A stretch of DNA of 64,000 bases from Marivita sp046591575 (GCF_046591575.1 NZ_JBIQWA010000004.1:479400-543399); one strand, 5' to 3'; positions 43,069-52,753 are shown, counted from the first letter of the stretch. The notes: generated by a model not told the origin, from the sequence alone. Program-made: numbers and translations.

Positions 43069-44025
43069 TTACTCTGCTGCCCATGAGGCATCCTGGCCGC
43101 GCTTGCGATCTGCAATCCGCCAGTCGCCGTGTTCCAGCGTGTCCAACGTGCGTCGCGTCGTGGCGAACGGCTCATCCGATTGCTGGGCGCATAACGCGAA
43201 ATCCCTGTCATCGGGCAGACGCACAACCTGCAAGCCGTCTTCGGTGTCGTCGATCAGCCCCATAAGACGGAACGCGCGCAGCCAGTGTTCCATCGTACGA
43301 TGCCCCCATTTATCGGCAAACACCTCTGCATTGCGCAAAACCGAATGAATATGGTGCACCGGCGGCATCGCATGCGGGTGGTACTGATGATAGACCTTGG
43401 CCCCTTTGGCCCACCAGATCGGGATCGCTCTGGCATCAAGCGTGCGGCCAAAATCGGTGTCCTCACCGCCATAGCCCACATACCGCGTGTCGAACCCACC
43501 CGAAGCGCGCCAATCGTCTTTCGAGATTGCAAAGTTGAGCGACCAGAAACACCGGTAATCGTTGCACCGCCGAAGCCCGTGTGGCGGCGGGCCTTGCCTG
43601 TCCGGATGCCTTTGCCCGACGCGGTCGAATGCGTCGAAATTCATCCCGCCTGACGTGGCCCCTTTGGGAAGATACGCAACCTCTCCCATTATCAGACCTG
43701 TTTGGCCCGACAGATGATCTATGCAATCGGCAACGAAATCCGGGTGTGGGATGCAGTCGACATCCACAAACAGCATGTGATCCCCCTGCGCCGTGTCAGC
43801 GACGCAATTGCGCGCTGCGGCAAGTGGCAGGGCATCGCCAGGTACGCGGACCTGCAAGATCGGGAACGGCGCATTGGGCAGATCGGCATAAGGGTCCTGA
43901 TCCATCACGCCAATGATCAATTCGTCAGGCAGGTATGTCTGTTTACAAAACCCTTTGATCACATTCTCCAGATGCGCCTGGCGGCCTTTGCCGATAGTCA
44001 GGGCGGAAACCGTTGGGGTGTTCAT
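43069..44025 (-). CDS. Glycosyltransferase family 2 protein
   Basis: The 318-residue protein has a GT-A fold with N-terminal TVSALTIGKGRQAHLENVIKGF, DxD in MLFVDVDCIPHPD, and NFAISKDDWRASGGFD with YGGEDTDFGRTLDA (the E/DxD catalytic acidic motif) in the middle. ATG 44025 follows AGGAGA and overlaps the upstream glycosyltransferase gene by ATGA. Confidence 0.88.
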   Translation of the reverse strand: MNTPTVSALTIGKGRQAHLENVIKGFCKQTYLPDELIIGVMDQDPYADLPNAPFPILQVRVPGDALPLAAARNCVADTAQGDHMLFVDVDCIPHPDFVADCIDHLSGQTGLIMGEVAYLPKGATSGGMNFDAFDRVGQRHPDRQGPPPHGLRRCNDYRCFWSLNFAISKDDWRASGGFDTRYVGYGGEDTDFGRTLDARAIPIWWAKGAKVYHQYHPHAMPPVHHIHSVLRNAEVFADKWGHRTMEHWLRAFRLMGLIDDTEDGLQVVRLPDDRDFALCAQQSDEPFATTRRTLDTLEHGDWRIADRKRGQDASWAAE

Positions 44026-45188
44026 GACAACTCTCCTGTTCTGGAATGAAAGGGACGGTCGGCCTGATCGCCCCAAAACCGGGCGATACGGGATTCAAGC
44101 CATTCAGCGGCCTTGGTCGCGGCATCGGGATCGTAAAGCGCTTTCGCGCACGCTCGTTCGTGCGTGTCCAAAGTTTCAGCCAGCGCCTCTCGCCAGGCCT
44201 GAGCGGATGATGGCGCATGGCGGCGCACAGTGGCCGCGTTTGCCCGCGCAAGGGCCTTGGCCTTTTCGACCTGTTCATCGAAATAGCGCCACTCGGGAAT
44301 GGTCAGCCATGGCACCCCTGCGGCCAGAACCTGATGACAGGTTGTATTGCCCGTGGACGAGATCACGATATCCGCCGCAGCAATCCAGGCTTCGGGGTTA
44401 TTGACCCAGCCCTGATGCACCAGGTTCGGCGGTTCGGTCGCATGCCAGTCGCGCGCAATATTGCCGATCGTGGCCCAGCGCATACCTGGAAACGTGCGTG
44501 CGCCAACGGCAATGGGGGCTTGTGATAGGCCGGATGGATCGCCACTCGTAACCACCACGGCCAGCTTTTCCGAAGCGTCAATCCCCAGACTGCCCCGCGC
44601 GGTCTGGCGCGAGGGCATGTCGGCAACCACGCCCAACCCTCCGGCAAAGAACGTCTGATTGAGCTGGCGCTTGGGCCAATCCGGCTGCGCTAGCGCCTGA
44701 TCGAACGGCGCAAGCATTCCAATCGCCGCATCATAGGCCGCCTGGTGGCCCGGATCATCGCGCTGGCCGTGCTGGCGGACCATGATATGCGGCACCGAAC
44801 AGATGCGCGCGAACAGGGCCAGTTCGGCGCTCACATCGCTGATAAAAACCGCCGGGTCCGCGGCGTCGAACCAGTGCGCCAACCGCGCGGTTGCGGCCCT
44901 GATCCCGGGCCACCCGACCGGCGCGCAGTGCAAGACATCCGGCGTCGCCACGCCATCCATTTCACAGGCTTCGTCGCCCGTCGGCTCAAACAGCGACGGC
45001 AGGGCAACCACCTCAACCCCAGGACGCAAAGCCGGGAACGCAGCGGGCCGCGCGCAAAACAGCGTCACCGGGCGCCATTCGGGCAACGCGTTGGCCAAGT
45101 CCGACGCGCGTTCGATATGCCCCCGGCCCTGATGATGCACAAAAATCCCAATCGGGCGCGGCCCGGTTTGTCGTGACTGATCAAACAT
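44022..45188 (-). CDS. GT-B glycosyltransferase (MurG/UGT-like)
   Basis: The 388-residue protein begins GIFVHHQGRGHIERASDLANAL, like MurG and glycosyltransferase family 28/1 N-termini (GxGH). The C-terminal nucleotide-sugar region has STGNTTCHQVLAAGVPWLTIPEW. The ATG at 45188 follows the preceding stop by four bases. Substrate unknown. Confidence 0.85.
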   Translation of the reverse strand: MFDQSRQTGPRPIGIFVHHQGRGHIERASDLANALPEWRPVTLFCARPAAFPALRPGVEVVALPSLFEPTGDEACEMDGVATPDVLHCAPVGWPGIRAATARLAHWFDAADPAVFISDVSAELALFARICSVPHIMVRQHGQRDDPGHQAAYDAAIGMLAPFDQALAQPDWPKRQLNQTFFAGGLGVVADMPSRQTARGSLGIDASEKLAVVVTSGDPSGLSQAPIAVGARTFPGMRWATIGNIARDWHATEPPNLVHQGWVNNPEAWIAAADIVISSTGNTTCHQVLAAGVPWLTIPEWRYFDEQVEKAKALARANAATVRRHAPSSAQAWREALAETLDTHERACAKALYDPDAATKAAEWLESRIARFWGDQADRPFHSRTGELS

Positions 45189-45192
45189 CCGC

Positions 45193-47241
45193 CTACTCCG
45201 CCGCCACCAATGCGTCCGCAGATGCGTCCAGCGCACGGCGCACACAATCAAGTGTTCCGGCGGCAAACCGCTCCGAACTGCGTAGAATGTGCCGGCCTTT
45301 CAACCCGTCCAGCTCGGGCAGCGCATTGGCTGGTAAGACCGCACACCCTGCGGCTTGCAGCATATCGGCATCATTGCCGCTATCCCCGCACGCGATGCAA
45401 TCTCGCGCGCTCAGCCGATGTTGCGCCGCCACATGCGCCATCGCCGCAGCTTTCCCAGCCCTGACGGGCAGGATATCCAGAAAGCGCCCATGCGAATGGA
45501 TAACGCGCACCGCCAGACCAACGGTTTGCAACATATCCCTGATCTTGCCAGCGGTTGCCGCATCCGCAAAATACGACAGTTTCCAACGGCGCTGATCATG
45601 CGCTGGCTGCGGTGTCACGCCAAGCGCATTAACCAGAAAGCGGATACGCTCCGGCTGCCAATCCTGGCTCATCGCTTCGACATGATCGTGATCCAACGCA
45701 TAGGCGCTTTGGCCGCTATGGTGCCAGATTTCTGAACCAACCGACGCGATGATCGTATCCGGCTCTGGCAACCGCCATTCGGCCAACACGCGGCGCGCCT
45801 CGGATATCGACCGACCGGTGGCCACGGTAAAACCAACGTCACGCCGATGCGCAAGGAAGTGCACCAGATCGGTTGCTGCCTGTCGATCCCCGGTCAGCGT
45901 ACCGTCAATGTCCGACACGATCAGCCGACGCAGCGGTCGCGTCACAGCGGCAGGCCGCCTGAGATCGCGGTACACCCGCACCGACCGATCCGCCCATCGC
46001 GCCCAGCTGAACAAACGCTCCGCACGTTGGGCCGCTTGGGTCGTCCGCGCCGACCGATCCGGGTCGCGCAACAGATCAAGACAGGCCGCCGCGATGTCGT
46101 TCGGTTTTTGCGGGTCAATCACCCGGCCATAGCCGATGTCTTCCAGAATTCCCGGCGGACCGCCATAACAGGTTGCCACCACCGGGCATCCGGCCTGCGC
46201 GGCCTCGACCACGGTCAGGCCAAAAGGCTCGGTCACGGCAGGATTAACAAACACGCCACTCTGCGCCGCCAGCGCATAAAGCGCGCGCACGTCGCGGGCG
46301 GTATGCGACGCAGGCAAAGCAACCTGTCCCGTCAGACCGTGTCGCGCAATCCGTGCGCGCAGATCGGTCAGCACTTGCGCCGCCTCTGACTCTCCTCGGG
46401 ACAGGCCCGCATGCTGGCCCGCAAGGATAACCAGATTTGCCGCCGCGCGCAGATCCGCATCAGCCGCATATGCCTCGACAAGCGCGGCCAGGTTTTTCTT
46501 CCACACAGGCCGCGCGATGGCGAGAAGGATGGGTTTTTCTGGCCGGGTCAACCGAGGTGCGATCAACGCCCGTGCGCCATCTGTCCCCACGTCGGATAGC
46601 AATGTCACTCCGGGGCTGATCCGCCGCACCCGACCGGCGGCAGAGGCATCGCCCGCCACGATCTGACGCTCGGCCTCGTCCCGCGACGACGCGATAATCG
46701 CCCCGGCACCCCGGATCGCATCACATTCGCGCGCCACACGTGCCGGATCGGCATTGCCCGACTTCTCCATCGCCAAAGAATGTGACGAGAACACCCAGGG
46801 AATGCCAAAAGTACGTTCCGCAGCGCGCGCCAGCGTTGCAGCATCGCTGAAATGCGCATGTATGACATCAGGCTTGGGTCCGGCTCGCAAGTGCTCAAGG
46901 AAAGCCATGATCAGCGATGGCAGGTCCGCAACCAGATCATCCTTCTCAAGATAGCCGCGCCGCCGCGACCAGATCCGCGATATCGTGCCGTTCGGGTGAA
47001 ACGCCTCACGCTCTTGCGCGTGAATGCGCCCAAGGCCAGCATCGTCAAAAGCGCGTGTCACAATTTCGACATGCGCGACATCGGCACGCTCTGCCTGCGC
47101 GCGCGCGGCCCCCATGACATAGGCGATATGCCCGCCCGTATCTTCGGTTACGCCGTAATCAATGTCGCCGCCATGCAGGCACCCACCAAGGGCCACATGC
47201 ATAATGCGCAGGCCATTCTGCCTGACTATTCCGGTCCGCAT
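45193..47241 (-). CDS. Sucrose-phosphate-synthase-like glycosyltransferase fused to HAD phosphatase
   Basis: The 682-residue protein has an N-terminal GT4 domain with the SPS loop LHGGDIDYGVTEDTGGH, where DTGGH/Q matches the SPS/SuSy pattern, plus IARPVWKKN and EPFGLTVVEAAQAGCPVV (E-x7-E). From about residue 460 a HAD-IIB domain follows with DIDGTLTGD and CGDSGNDADML. This is the bifunctional SPS-SPP layout that makes sucrose or a related glycosyl-phosphate and removes its phosphate. With galU directly upstream it should act in compatible-solute synthesis. ATG 47241 is chosen, eight bases after the galU stop; ATG 47202 is possible. The product could also be mannosylfructose or another glycoside. 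Confidence 0.88.
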   Translation of the reverse strand: MRTGIVRQNGLRIMHVALGGCLHGGDIDYGVTEDTGGHIAYVMGAARAQAERADVAHVEIVTRAFDDAGLGRIHAQEREAFHPNGTISRIWSRRRGYLEKDDLVADLPSLIMAFLEHLRAGPKPDVIHAHFSDAATLARAAERTFGIPWVFSSHSLAMEKSGNADPARVARECDAIRGAGAIIASSRDEAERQIVAGDASAAGRVRRISPGVTLLSDVGTDGARALIAPRLTRPEKPILLAIARPVWKKNLAALVEAYAADADLRAAANLVILAGQHAGLSRGESEAAQVLTDLRARIARHGLTGQVALPASHTARDVRALYALAAQSGVFVNPAVTEPFGLTVVEAAQAGCPVVATCYGGPPGILEDIGYGRVIDPQKPNDIAAACLDLLRDPDRSARTTQAAQRAERLFSWARWADRSVRVYRDLRRPAAVTRPLRRLIVSDIDGTLTGDRQAATDLVHFLAHRRDVGFTVATGRSISEARRVLAEWRLPEPDTIIASVGSEIWHHSGQSAYALDHDHVEAMSQDWQPERIRFLVNALGVTPQPAHDQRRWKLSYFADAATAGKIRDMLQTVGLAVRVIHSHGRFLDILPVRAGKAAAMAHVAAQHRLSARDCIACGDSGNDADMLQAAGCAVLPANALPELDGLKGRHILRSSERFAAGTLDCVRRALDASADALVAAE

Positions 47242-47249
47242 CACGACAC

Positions 47250-48095
47250 TTACTCTGCCGCGATCGCGGTTTGGCGGTCCGCCCTGCACAGCTTGAAATA
47301 CGCGTTCGAGGCATTCAGTAGACCCGACTTGCTACCGCAATCGAACCGGGTTTCGGCGATCGGAAACGCGTGCAGCCCGCCCATCGCGTCAATCGCATCG
47401 GTCAGTTGAATTTCATCACCCGCACCCGGCGCGGTTTCTTGCAGCTGGTCAAAAATCGCAGGCGTCAGAACATACCGCCCGACAGCCGCAAGACGCGACG
47501 GGGCGTTTTCCGGATCGGGCTTTTCCACAATTCCACGGGCGGGATGTGTCGCGCCTCCAGTCTTCTGGCAATCGAAGATCCCGTATTTGCTGGTCTGATC
47601 CGCAGCAACCTTCATTGCCCCGACAAGGTTGGTGCAGCCCGCCACACCATAGGCCTGCCCCATGTCGCGCAGACACCGGCCGCTGAACAGCACATCATCT
47701 GGCAGGATCACACCAACCGGACCGTCAAGAATGTCCTCTGCGCCGCATAGAACCGCATGGCCCAGCCCTTTCGGGGCGTCCTGATACACCACGCGCACAT
47801 CCACCTTGTCAGGCAGTTGCATCGCGCGCAACGCGTCCGCTTCGGTGGTTTTACCACGCCGCATCAGTTCTTCGATGGCGGCCAGATCATCGCGCAGAAA
47901 ATCCTCGATCGCGGATTTCTCGGGGTGCGAGACCAGCACAATCCGTTCCGCCCCTGCTGCAACCGCCTCTTGCAATGCGAAGTGCAAAAGCGGCGTATCG
48001 TAGACAGGCAAAAGCTCTTTTGGCATCGACTTAGTGGCGGGCAGCATACGGGTGCCTTGTCCGGCAACCGGCAAAATGACAGAGCGAAGCGGCAT
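47250..48095 (-). CDS. galU: UTP-glucose-1-phosphate uridylyltransferase
   Basis: The 281-residue protein has the GalU start VILPVAGQGTRMLPATKSMP and the GHAVLCGAEDIL, VILPDDVLF and GIVEKPDPENAPS motifs in order. It supplies UDP-glucose to the SPS-like enzyme and the other glycosyltransferases behind it, and to OtsA. It is the first gene of the five-gene operon and is preceded by an exact EcfG promoter. Confidence 0.93.
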   Translation of the reverse strand: MPLRSVILPVAGQGTRMLPATKSMPKELLPVYDTPLLHFALQEAVAAGAERIVLVSHPEKSAIEDFLRDDLAAIEELMRRGKTTEADALRAMQLPDKVDVRVVYQDAPKGLGHAVLCGAEDILDGPVGVILPDDVLFSGRCLRDMGQAYGVAGCTNLVGAMKVAADQTSKYGIFDCQKTGGATHPARGIVEKPDPENAPSRLAAVGRYVLTPAIFDQLQETAPGAGDEIQLTDAIDAMGGLHAFPIAETRFDCGSKSGLLNASNAYFKLCRADRQTAIAAE

Positions 48096-48131
48096 GATCG
48101 TGCATCCTTTGAAAACCGGAGATGCAAGCCC

Positions 48132-48157
48132 AACGGCCCGACGCGCAATCGGGTTCC
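48132..48157 (-). promoter_or_regulatory. EcfG-type promoter for galU-glycosyltransferase operon
   Basis: GGAAC (48157-48153), 17 bp and CGTT (48135-48132) on the minus strand, about 37 bases before the galU ATG. Confidence 0.75.
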
Positions 48158-48182
48158 CTGCAGTGCCCGTCGCACGAAAATA

Positions 48183-49037
48183 TCACGGAGAGATCAGCGG
48201 ATTGCAGCCACTTGCAGGGTCAAGCAAAGCCGCCGTGCCCTCGCGCACAGCGCGGAACACATGCCGGACTGACACATCAATCGGCATGGGGCCGTTAGGT
48301 CGCAAACTCTCTGCCGCGTAGCCCAGCGTCAATGCCACAGGCGGCAGCGGATGGTCAGGCCACGGCGCATAGTTCGCAGTGCCGTCGCGCAGATCCGAGA
48401 CCGGCACCGGCACAGTCTCAAGATCAAGAAACCGCATCGCGGCCGACAGAGTTCTTTGCGGATCGGCACACAGATCCTCGTAGCGCAGAACAAGCGCGCA
48501 ATGCAGATATGTCAGATCGGTCAACACGATCTCATGCGCCGCCTGCCAATGATCCATCAGACGGCCTGCCCCGGCATCCGACCATTTGGCCGTGGCCTGT
48601 GATACCGCCGCAGGATGTCGTGTGATCACGATGAAATGCGCCATCGGAAAAAGCTGCTGATAGAGCCGCATACGCAACAGGTTGACCGGTGACTTCTCAA
48701 GCCGCCACAGCGTAGCTTTGGCAAACCAAGGGGACCAGTCCTGCCTGATCCTGTTTGCCACTTCATTGGTGTTCCAGGGGCTGTGTTCGGTCAGATGCTG
48801 ATCCGGATCAAACGCAAACGCGCCCGGAACACCGCACCGAGCGGTGTGCGGAATGGCCCCTTGCAAATAGGCCCCTTCATCCTCGGGCACATAGGGGCAG
48901 GTTAGCGGCGCAATGTCGGGATGCGCGCCCAGAAGACGCGCCAAAAGCGTCGTGCCAGACCGATGCAAGCCGGCGATAAAGCAATAGCGCGGAGTGTTTG
49001 TGCGCCGGGTGGACTGATCTGTAATGACATGCTGCAT
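48183..49037 (-). CDS. Sulfotransferase-family protein
   Basis: The 284-residue protein has the PAPS-binding loop GLHRSGTTLLARLL (residues 23-36) and the 3'-phosphate loop VITRHPAAVS near residue 137-146. The middle has EKSPVNLLRMRL and the end is variable, as in Sulfotransfer_3 proteins. It may sulfate a sugar or glycoside made by the neighbouring operon. The start is weak in ribosome site. A GGAAC-N17-GGTT at 49045-49070 would give a leaderless transcript, so it is weak. Confidence 0.85.
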   Translation of the reverse strand: MQHVITDQSTRRTNTPRYCFIAGLHRSGTTLLARLLGAHPDIAPLTCPYVPEDEGAYLQGAIPHTARCGVPGAFAFDPDQHLTEHSPWNTNEVANRIRQDWSPWFAKATLWRLEKSPVNLLRMRLYQQLFPMAHFIVITRHPAAVSQATAKWSDAGAGRLMDHWQAAHEIVLTDLTYLHCALVLRYEDLCADPQRTLSAAMRFLDLETVPVPVSDLRDGTANYAPWPDHPLPPVALTLGYAAESLRPNGPMPIDVSVRHVFRAVREGTAALLDPASGCNPLISP

Positions 49038-49044
49038 CCGGGGT

Positions 49045-49070
49045 AACCCGATGAAACCGGATCGGGTTCC
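49045..49070 (-). promoter_or_regulatory. Weak EcfG-like sequence upstream of sulfotransferase
   Basis: GGAAC (49070-49066), 17 bp and GGTT (49048-49045). One mismatch, and transcription would start at the ATG itself, so function is doubtful. Confidence 0.25.
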
Positions 49071-49107
49071 GCCAAAACGCCGTTATGGCATCCCCAAGGC
49101 GCCGCGT

Positions 49108-52100
49108 TTAACGGTTGAAACGGGCCGTAAATCTTAGACCATCAGGCAGGAATTCAATCGAGACCTCCGCATTCAGATCGCGGGTCAGAACCTTTTCCAG
49201 AACAAGACTGCCAAACCCCTTGCGCTCGGGTGTGGTGTCGATTGGCGGTCCGCCGACCTCTTTCCACGTCAGGGTCACATGGGTGCTGCCATCCGCGTTG
49301 GGTGTCATCTCGGTTACGATCCGCACCCGGCCCTCGGCCTCCGAAAGGGCACCGTATTTGGCGGCATTCGTTGCCAGTTCGTGCAACGCCATACCCAAGG
49401 ACACCGCCTCGCTGGATGTCAGGTTCAGGCCCGGTCCGTGGCGGTCATACCGCATCTCACCGACGCGGGCGTAGGGGGCAAGTTCGGCCTCAACGATCTG
49501 ATCCAGCGTGACATCCGTCCAATCCGCCTTGGTCAAAAGATCATGGGTGCGCGCAATGGCACGGATACGGCGCATCAGGCGCTCTTGGTATTCCTCGGCA
49601 CTGTCGCCGGGTTTGAGAAGCAGCTTTGAAATGGCGTTGATCGTCGCCAGTGTGTTCTTCACACGGTGCTGCAATTCCCCCATCAACAGTGTCTGACGCT
49701 CGGCCTGGGCGGCAAGTTCCTGCATCATGCGCGATTCCTTCGTGACCTCGCGCACGCACACCCCAACGGCATAGACCTCGCCATCGACCCGGACAGGATA
49801 GAAATCCCCGATGAAATGGCGCAGCTCATCCCCGGTTTCGGGCAATGTCGTGTTGATCTCGACATCAAGACGCGGCGTTCCGGTGCGGAACACCTCTTCG
49901 TAAAGCGGCAGTACCTCTTCGGCGACCTCGGGAATGACATCGGGGATGGTCTTGCCGTCGTAATCCTCGATCGGTTTGCCATCAATCGCCGCCAGCGTCG
50001 TGTTGATCCGCAGGTACTCAAACGACCGGCCAATCAGCGCCAGCCCCACAGGCGTGGTGTCGTACAAGTTTTCGAGTTCCGCATATTGCTTGGCCAGATC
50101 CTGACGGTTCCGTTCAAGCGTATCCTCATAGCGTTTGCGGTTCGTGATATCGACAAGGGCAAGCGCGTAGCCGTCGATCACGTTCTCGACCGTTCGGTAG
50201 GGTTTCATTCGCAGCAGATAGGTTTCGCCGGTGGCGTCAATCTGCACTTCACGCTCCAAACCGCGCAGGCTTTCGTCCACGGTGCGGGCGTCTTCCATCA
50301 GGCCGGGATAATCCATCTTCGACGACAGGTCCGAAATCGGACGGCCAATGTCGCGCGGGCGAATGCCGAACAGCTGTGTCGTGGCAGGCGTGAAATTGCG
50401 CACACAGAAATTGCGATCCAGGAACAAAACCGCCACATCGGTGCTTTCAAATAGGTTCTTTAGATCACTGTTCGCCCGCGTCAGAAGCCCGTTGTTTTCC
50501 TGCAGCTCTGCATTGACCGTCTCAAGCTCTTCGTTGATGGATTGCAGTTCTTCGCGGCTTGTCTCCAACTCCTCGTTCGAGCTTTGCAGCTCTTCGTTCA
50601 TCGACAGCAGTTCTTCGTTCGAGCTTTTGAGCTCTTGCGCAGACCCTTCGAATTCCTGCAAGGCCGAGGACAGTTGCCGCCGCAGGTTGAAATTCTCGAT
50701 CTCCAGCATGTCCTGATCAGACGCATCGCGCTTTGCGATGGCGTCGCTTGCGGTGCCCGGTTCGACATGCCGCACCAGATTGAGCGACAGCAGGTACAGC
50801 CCGTCATCCTGCCGGGTGCGGCCGACGCTAATATCCACAAACATCGGCGTGCCTGCATCGTCGATCAGGATGTTTTCGAACTTCACGATCTCGCCCGTCT
50901 CTTTCGCTTCGCGCATGGCGTTGCGCACCGGCAAACGCAGTTCGCGTTTAAGATAGGCATCAATGTTGCTGGACGGCACACCATGTTCGGGGGCCACGAA
51001 ATCGGTCATGCGGGTCGATAGATACACAATATCACCGCTGGCTGTGATCAGCGCAAAGGGCGCGGCAAAGCGGCTGAGGAATTCATGCTCGGCCACCGCT
51101 TCGCGCGCTTTTTCCGACTGCGCAGACGAGACCGACATCATGGCATCCCGCGTCACGCTATGTTCAAGCGGGCGCGGACGCGGCACCGGATCTGTGAGCG
51201 CCGAATAGCGCGTGCCGGTATTGTTGTTGCGCGCGAAAATGCGGTGCGTCTTGTCAACCACGCTGAACAAATCGTCCTCGCCCGAAATACCCTCGGACGG
51301 GCCCAGGAACAGATGCCCCCCGTCGCGTAAGGCAAAATGCATGCGCGGAATGACACGCTTTTGCAGGTCCGACGACAAATAGATCATCAGATTGCGGCAC
51401 GAAATCAGGTCAAGCCGCGAAAACGGCGGGTCCTGAACAAGATTGTGCGGCGCGAATACGCAGGTTTCCCGCAACGTCGGTTTTGCGCGGTAGTGGCCCG
51501 CGTCGACCGAAAAGAACCGGTCCCGCCGTTTTTCGCCCATGACCTCGACCGCAGCGGGCGAAAAGACCCCGGCCCGCGCCGCGATTAGGGCTGGCACATC
51601 AATATCTGTGCCAAAAACCTGCAGGTTCTGGCGTGTGCCTGCGGCTTCGATCTCTTCAAGAAACAGCATCGCGATGGAATAGGCTTCCTCTCCCGAGGAA
51701 CAGCCCGGCACCCACACACGAATGTTGCTCTGATCGCGCGTGACCAACGGGCGCACGACCTTTTTGCGCAGCGCCTCGAACGCTGCGGGATCGCGGAAGA
51801 ACTGGGTCACGCCGATCAGAAATTCCTGCGCCAAAAGCTCGGCCTGCGAAGGGTCGGCGCGCAAGGTTTCCAGAAACTGCTCAACCTTGCCGATCCGCAT
51901 CAGATTCATGCGCCGTTCGATCCGCCGGACAAGCGTTCCAGGCTTGTATTCCGAGAAATCATTGCCCGACGCGTCTGCCAAAAGCGCGGTGATCTCGCTC
52001 AGGTTTTTCTCGACCGTGTGCCGCAAGGCCTCTTGCGCCTCATCGCCCATCAGACGGCGACGGTGATGCATGATTTCGGTCAGGCGTCCTGGGATTTGCC

Positions 52101-52644
52101 CCGCAGGCAGCACCATATCGACGAGCCCTGTGGCCTTGGCGCTGTCCGGCATGCCGGGGAACCGCGCGCCGCCGCTGTCTTGCACCAGCGCATAGCCCCC
52201 CTGCGCTTTGACGGTCTTCAACCCTTCGGTGCCATCGCTGCCCGTCCCGGACAGGACGACACAATAGGCGTCCCTGCCCTTCACCTCGGCCAGCGATGTG
52301 AAAAACAGGTCGATAGGCCGGAACACAGCACGGGTCTTGTTTCGCTGGTCCAGCTTGAAATGATCATCCGTCAGGCGCAGCGTCACACCCGGCGGCACGA
52401 TATACACGTGATCGGGTTTCGCCTCTTCCCCGTCGGTGATCTGCGTCACCGGGATCGCGCAATCGGGTTGCAGAAGCTGATCCATGATCGACTGCTGATC
52501 CGGGGAAAGATGCTGCACGATCACATAGCATGCACCGCTTTGTTTCGGGATTGCCCGAACAAACGCATGCAGCGCTTCCAGCCCACCAGCAGAGGCACCA
52601 ATGCCCACGATGGGTGTGTCGTTTGAAATGTCGCGAGGAGTCAT
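49108..52644 (-). CDS. CheB-CheR-PAS-HWE hybrid histidine kinase, short form
   Basis: The 1178-residue protein repeats the plan of the 36.3-41 kb kinase with fewer PAS domains. CheB has Ser18, His45 and Asp137 (GSDGTEG). CheR has VWVPGCSSGEEAYS and FGTDID. A coiled coil (EEL/SNEEL repeats, near residues 660-720) and PAS segments follow, then an HWE kinase with His993 (ELQHRVKNTLATI), ALHELATNAAKYGAL and WKE. It is the second such kinase in the window. Its own upstream region contains inverted repeats but no EcfG promoter. A FAT GUY regulator is encoded 1.35 kb away in the opposite direction. Confidence 0.92.
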   Translation of the reverse strand: MTPRDISNDTPIVGIGASAGGLEALHAFVRAIPKQSGACYVIVQHLSPDQQSIMDQLLQPDCAIPVTQITDGEEAKPDHVYIVPPGVTLRLTDDHFKLDQRNKTRAVFRPIDLFFTSLAEVKGRDAYCVVLSGTGSDGTEGLKTVKAQGGYALVQDSGGARFPGMPDSAKATGLVDMVLPAGQIPGRLTEIMHHRRRLMGDEAQEALRHTVEKNLSEITALLADASGNDFSEYKPGTLVRRIERRMNLMRIGKVEQFLETLRADPSQAELLAQEFLIGVTQFFRDPAAFEALRKKVVRPLVTRDQSNIRVWVPGCSSGEEAYSIAMLFLEEIEAAGTRQNLQVFGTDIDVPALIAARAGVFSPAAVEVMGEKRRDRFFSVDAGHYRAKPTLRETCVFAPHNLVQDPPFSRLDLISCRNLMIYLSSDLQKRVIPRMHFALRDGGHLFLGPSEGISGEDDLFSVVDKTHRIFARNNNTGTRYSALTDPVPRPRPLEHSVTRDAMMSVSSAQSEKAREAVAEHEFLSRFAAPFALITASGDIVYLSTRMTDFVAPEHGVPSSNIDAYLKRELRLPVRNAMREAKETGEIVKFENILIDDAGTPMFVDISVGRTRQDDGLYLLSLNLVRHVEPGTASDAIAKRDASDQDMLEIENFNLRRQLSSALQEFEGSAQELKSSNEELLSMNEELQSSNEELETSREELQSINEELETVNAELQENNGLLTRANSDLKNLFESTDVAVLFLDRNFCVRNFTPATTQLFGIRPRDIGRPISDLSSKMDYPGLMEDARTVDESLRGLEREVQIDATGETYLLRMKPYRTVENVIDGYALALVDITNRKRYEDTLERNRQDLAKQYAELENLYDTTPVGLALIGRSFEYLRINTTLAAIDGKPIEDYDGKTIPDVIPEVAEEVLPLYEEVFRTGTPRLDVEINTTLPETGDELRHFIGDFYPVRVDGEVYAVGVCVREVTKESRMMQELAAQAERQTLLMGELQHRVKNTLATINAISKLLLKPGDSAEEYQERLMRRIRAIARTHDLLTKADWTDVTLDQIVEAELAPYARVGEMRYDRHGPGLNLTSSEAVSLGMALHELATNAAKYGALSEAEGRVRIVTEMTPNADGSTHVTLTWKEVGGPPIDTTPERKGFGSLVLEKVLTRDLNAEVSIEFLPDGLRFTARFNR

Positions 52645-52714
52645 GGGCCGCAGGTCCGTAAAGGCAGGGAGCGGCGTGGCACCAAAGGCGCTTCAGAAGA
52701 TCCGAGCAGATAGA

Positions 52715-52753
52715 GTGTCAACCAAGACTGACACACCCCCAGTGACGTGTCAC
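52715..52753. promoter_or_regulatory. Inverted repeats upstream of the short hybrid kinase
   Basis: GTGTCA-N8-TGACAC (52715-52734) is followed closely by GTGAC-GT-GTCAC (52742-52753). The related half-sites suggest an operator for an unidentified regulator. Confidence 0.4.

Noticed and set aside
49666..50454. 262-codon plus frame inside the short hybrid kinase
   Set aside because: Antisense shadow of the PAS and kinase coding sequence.
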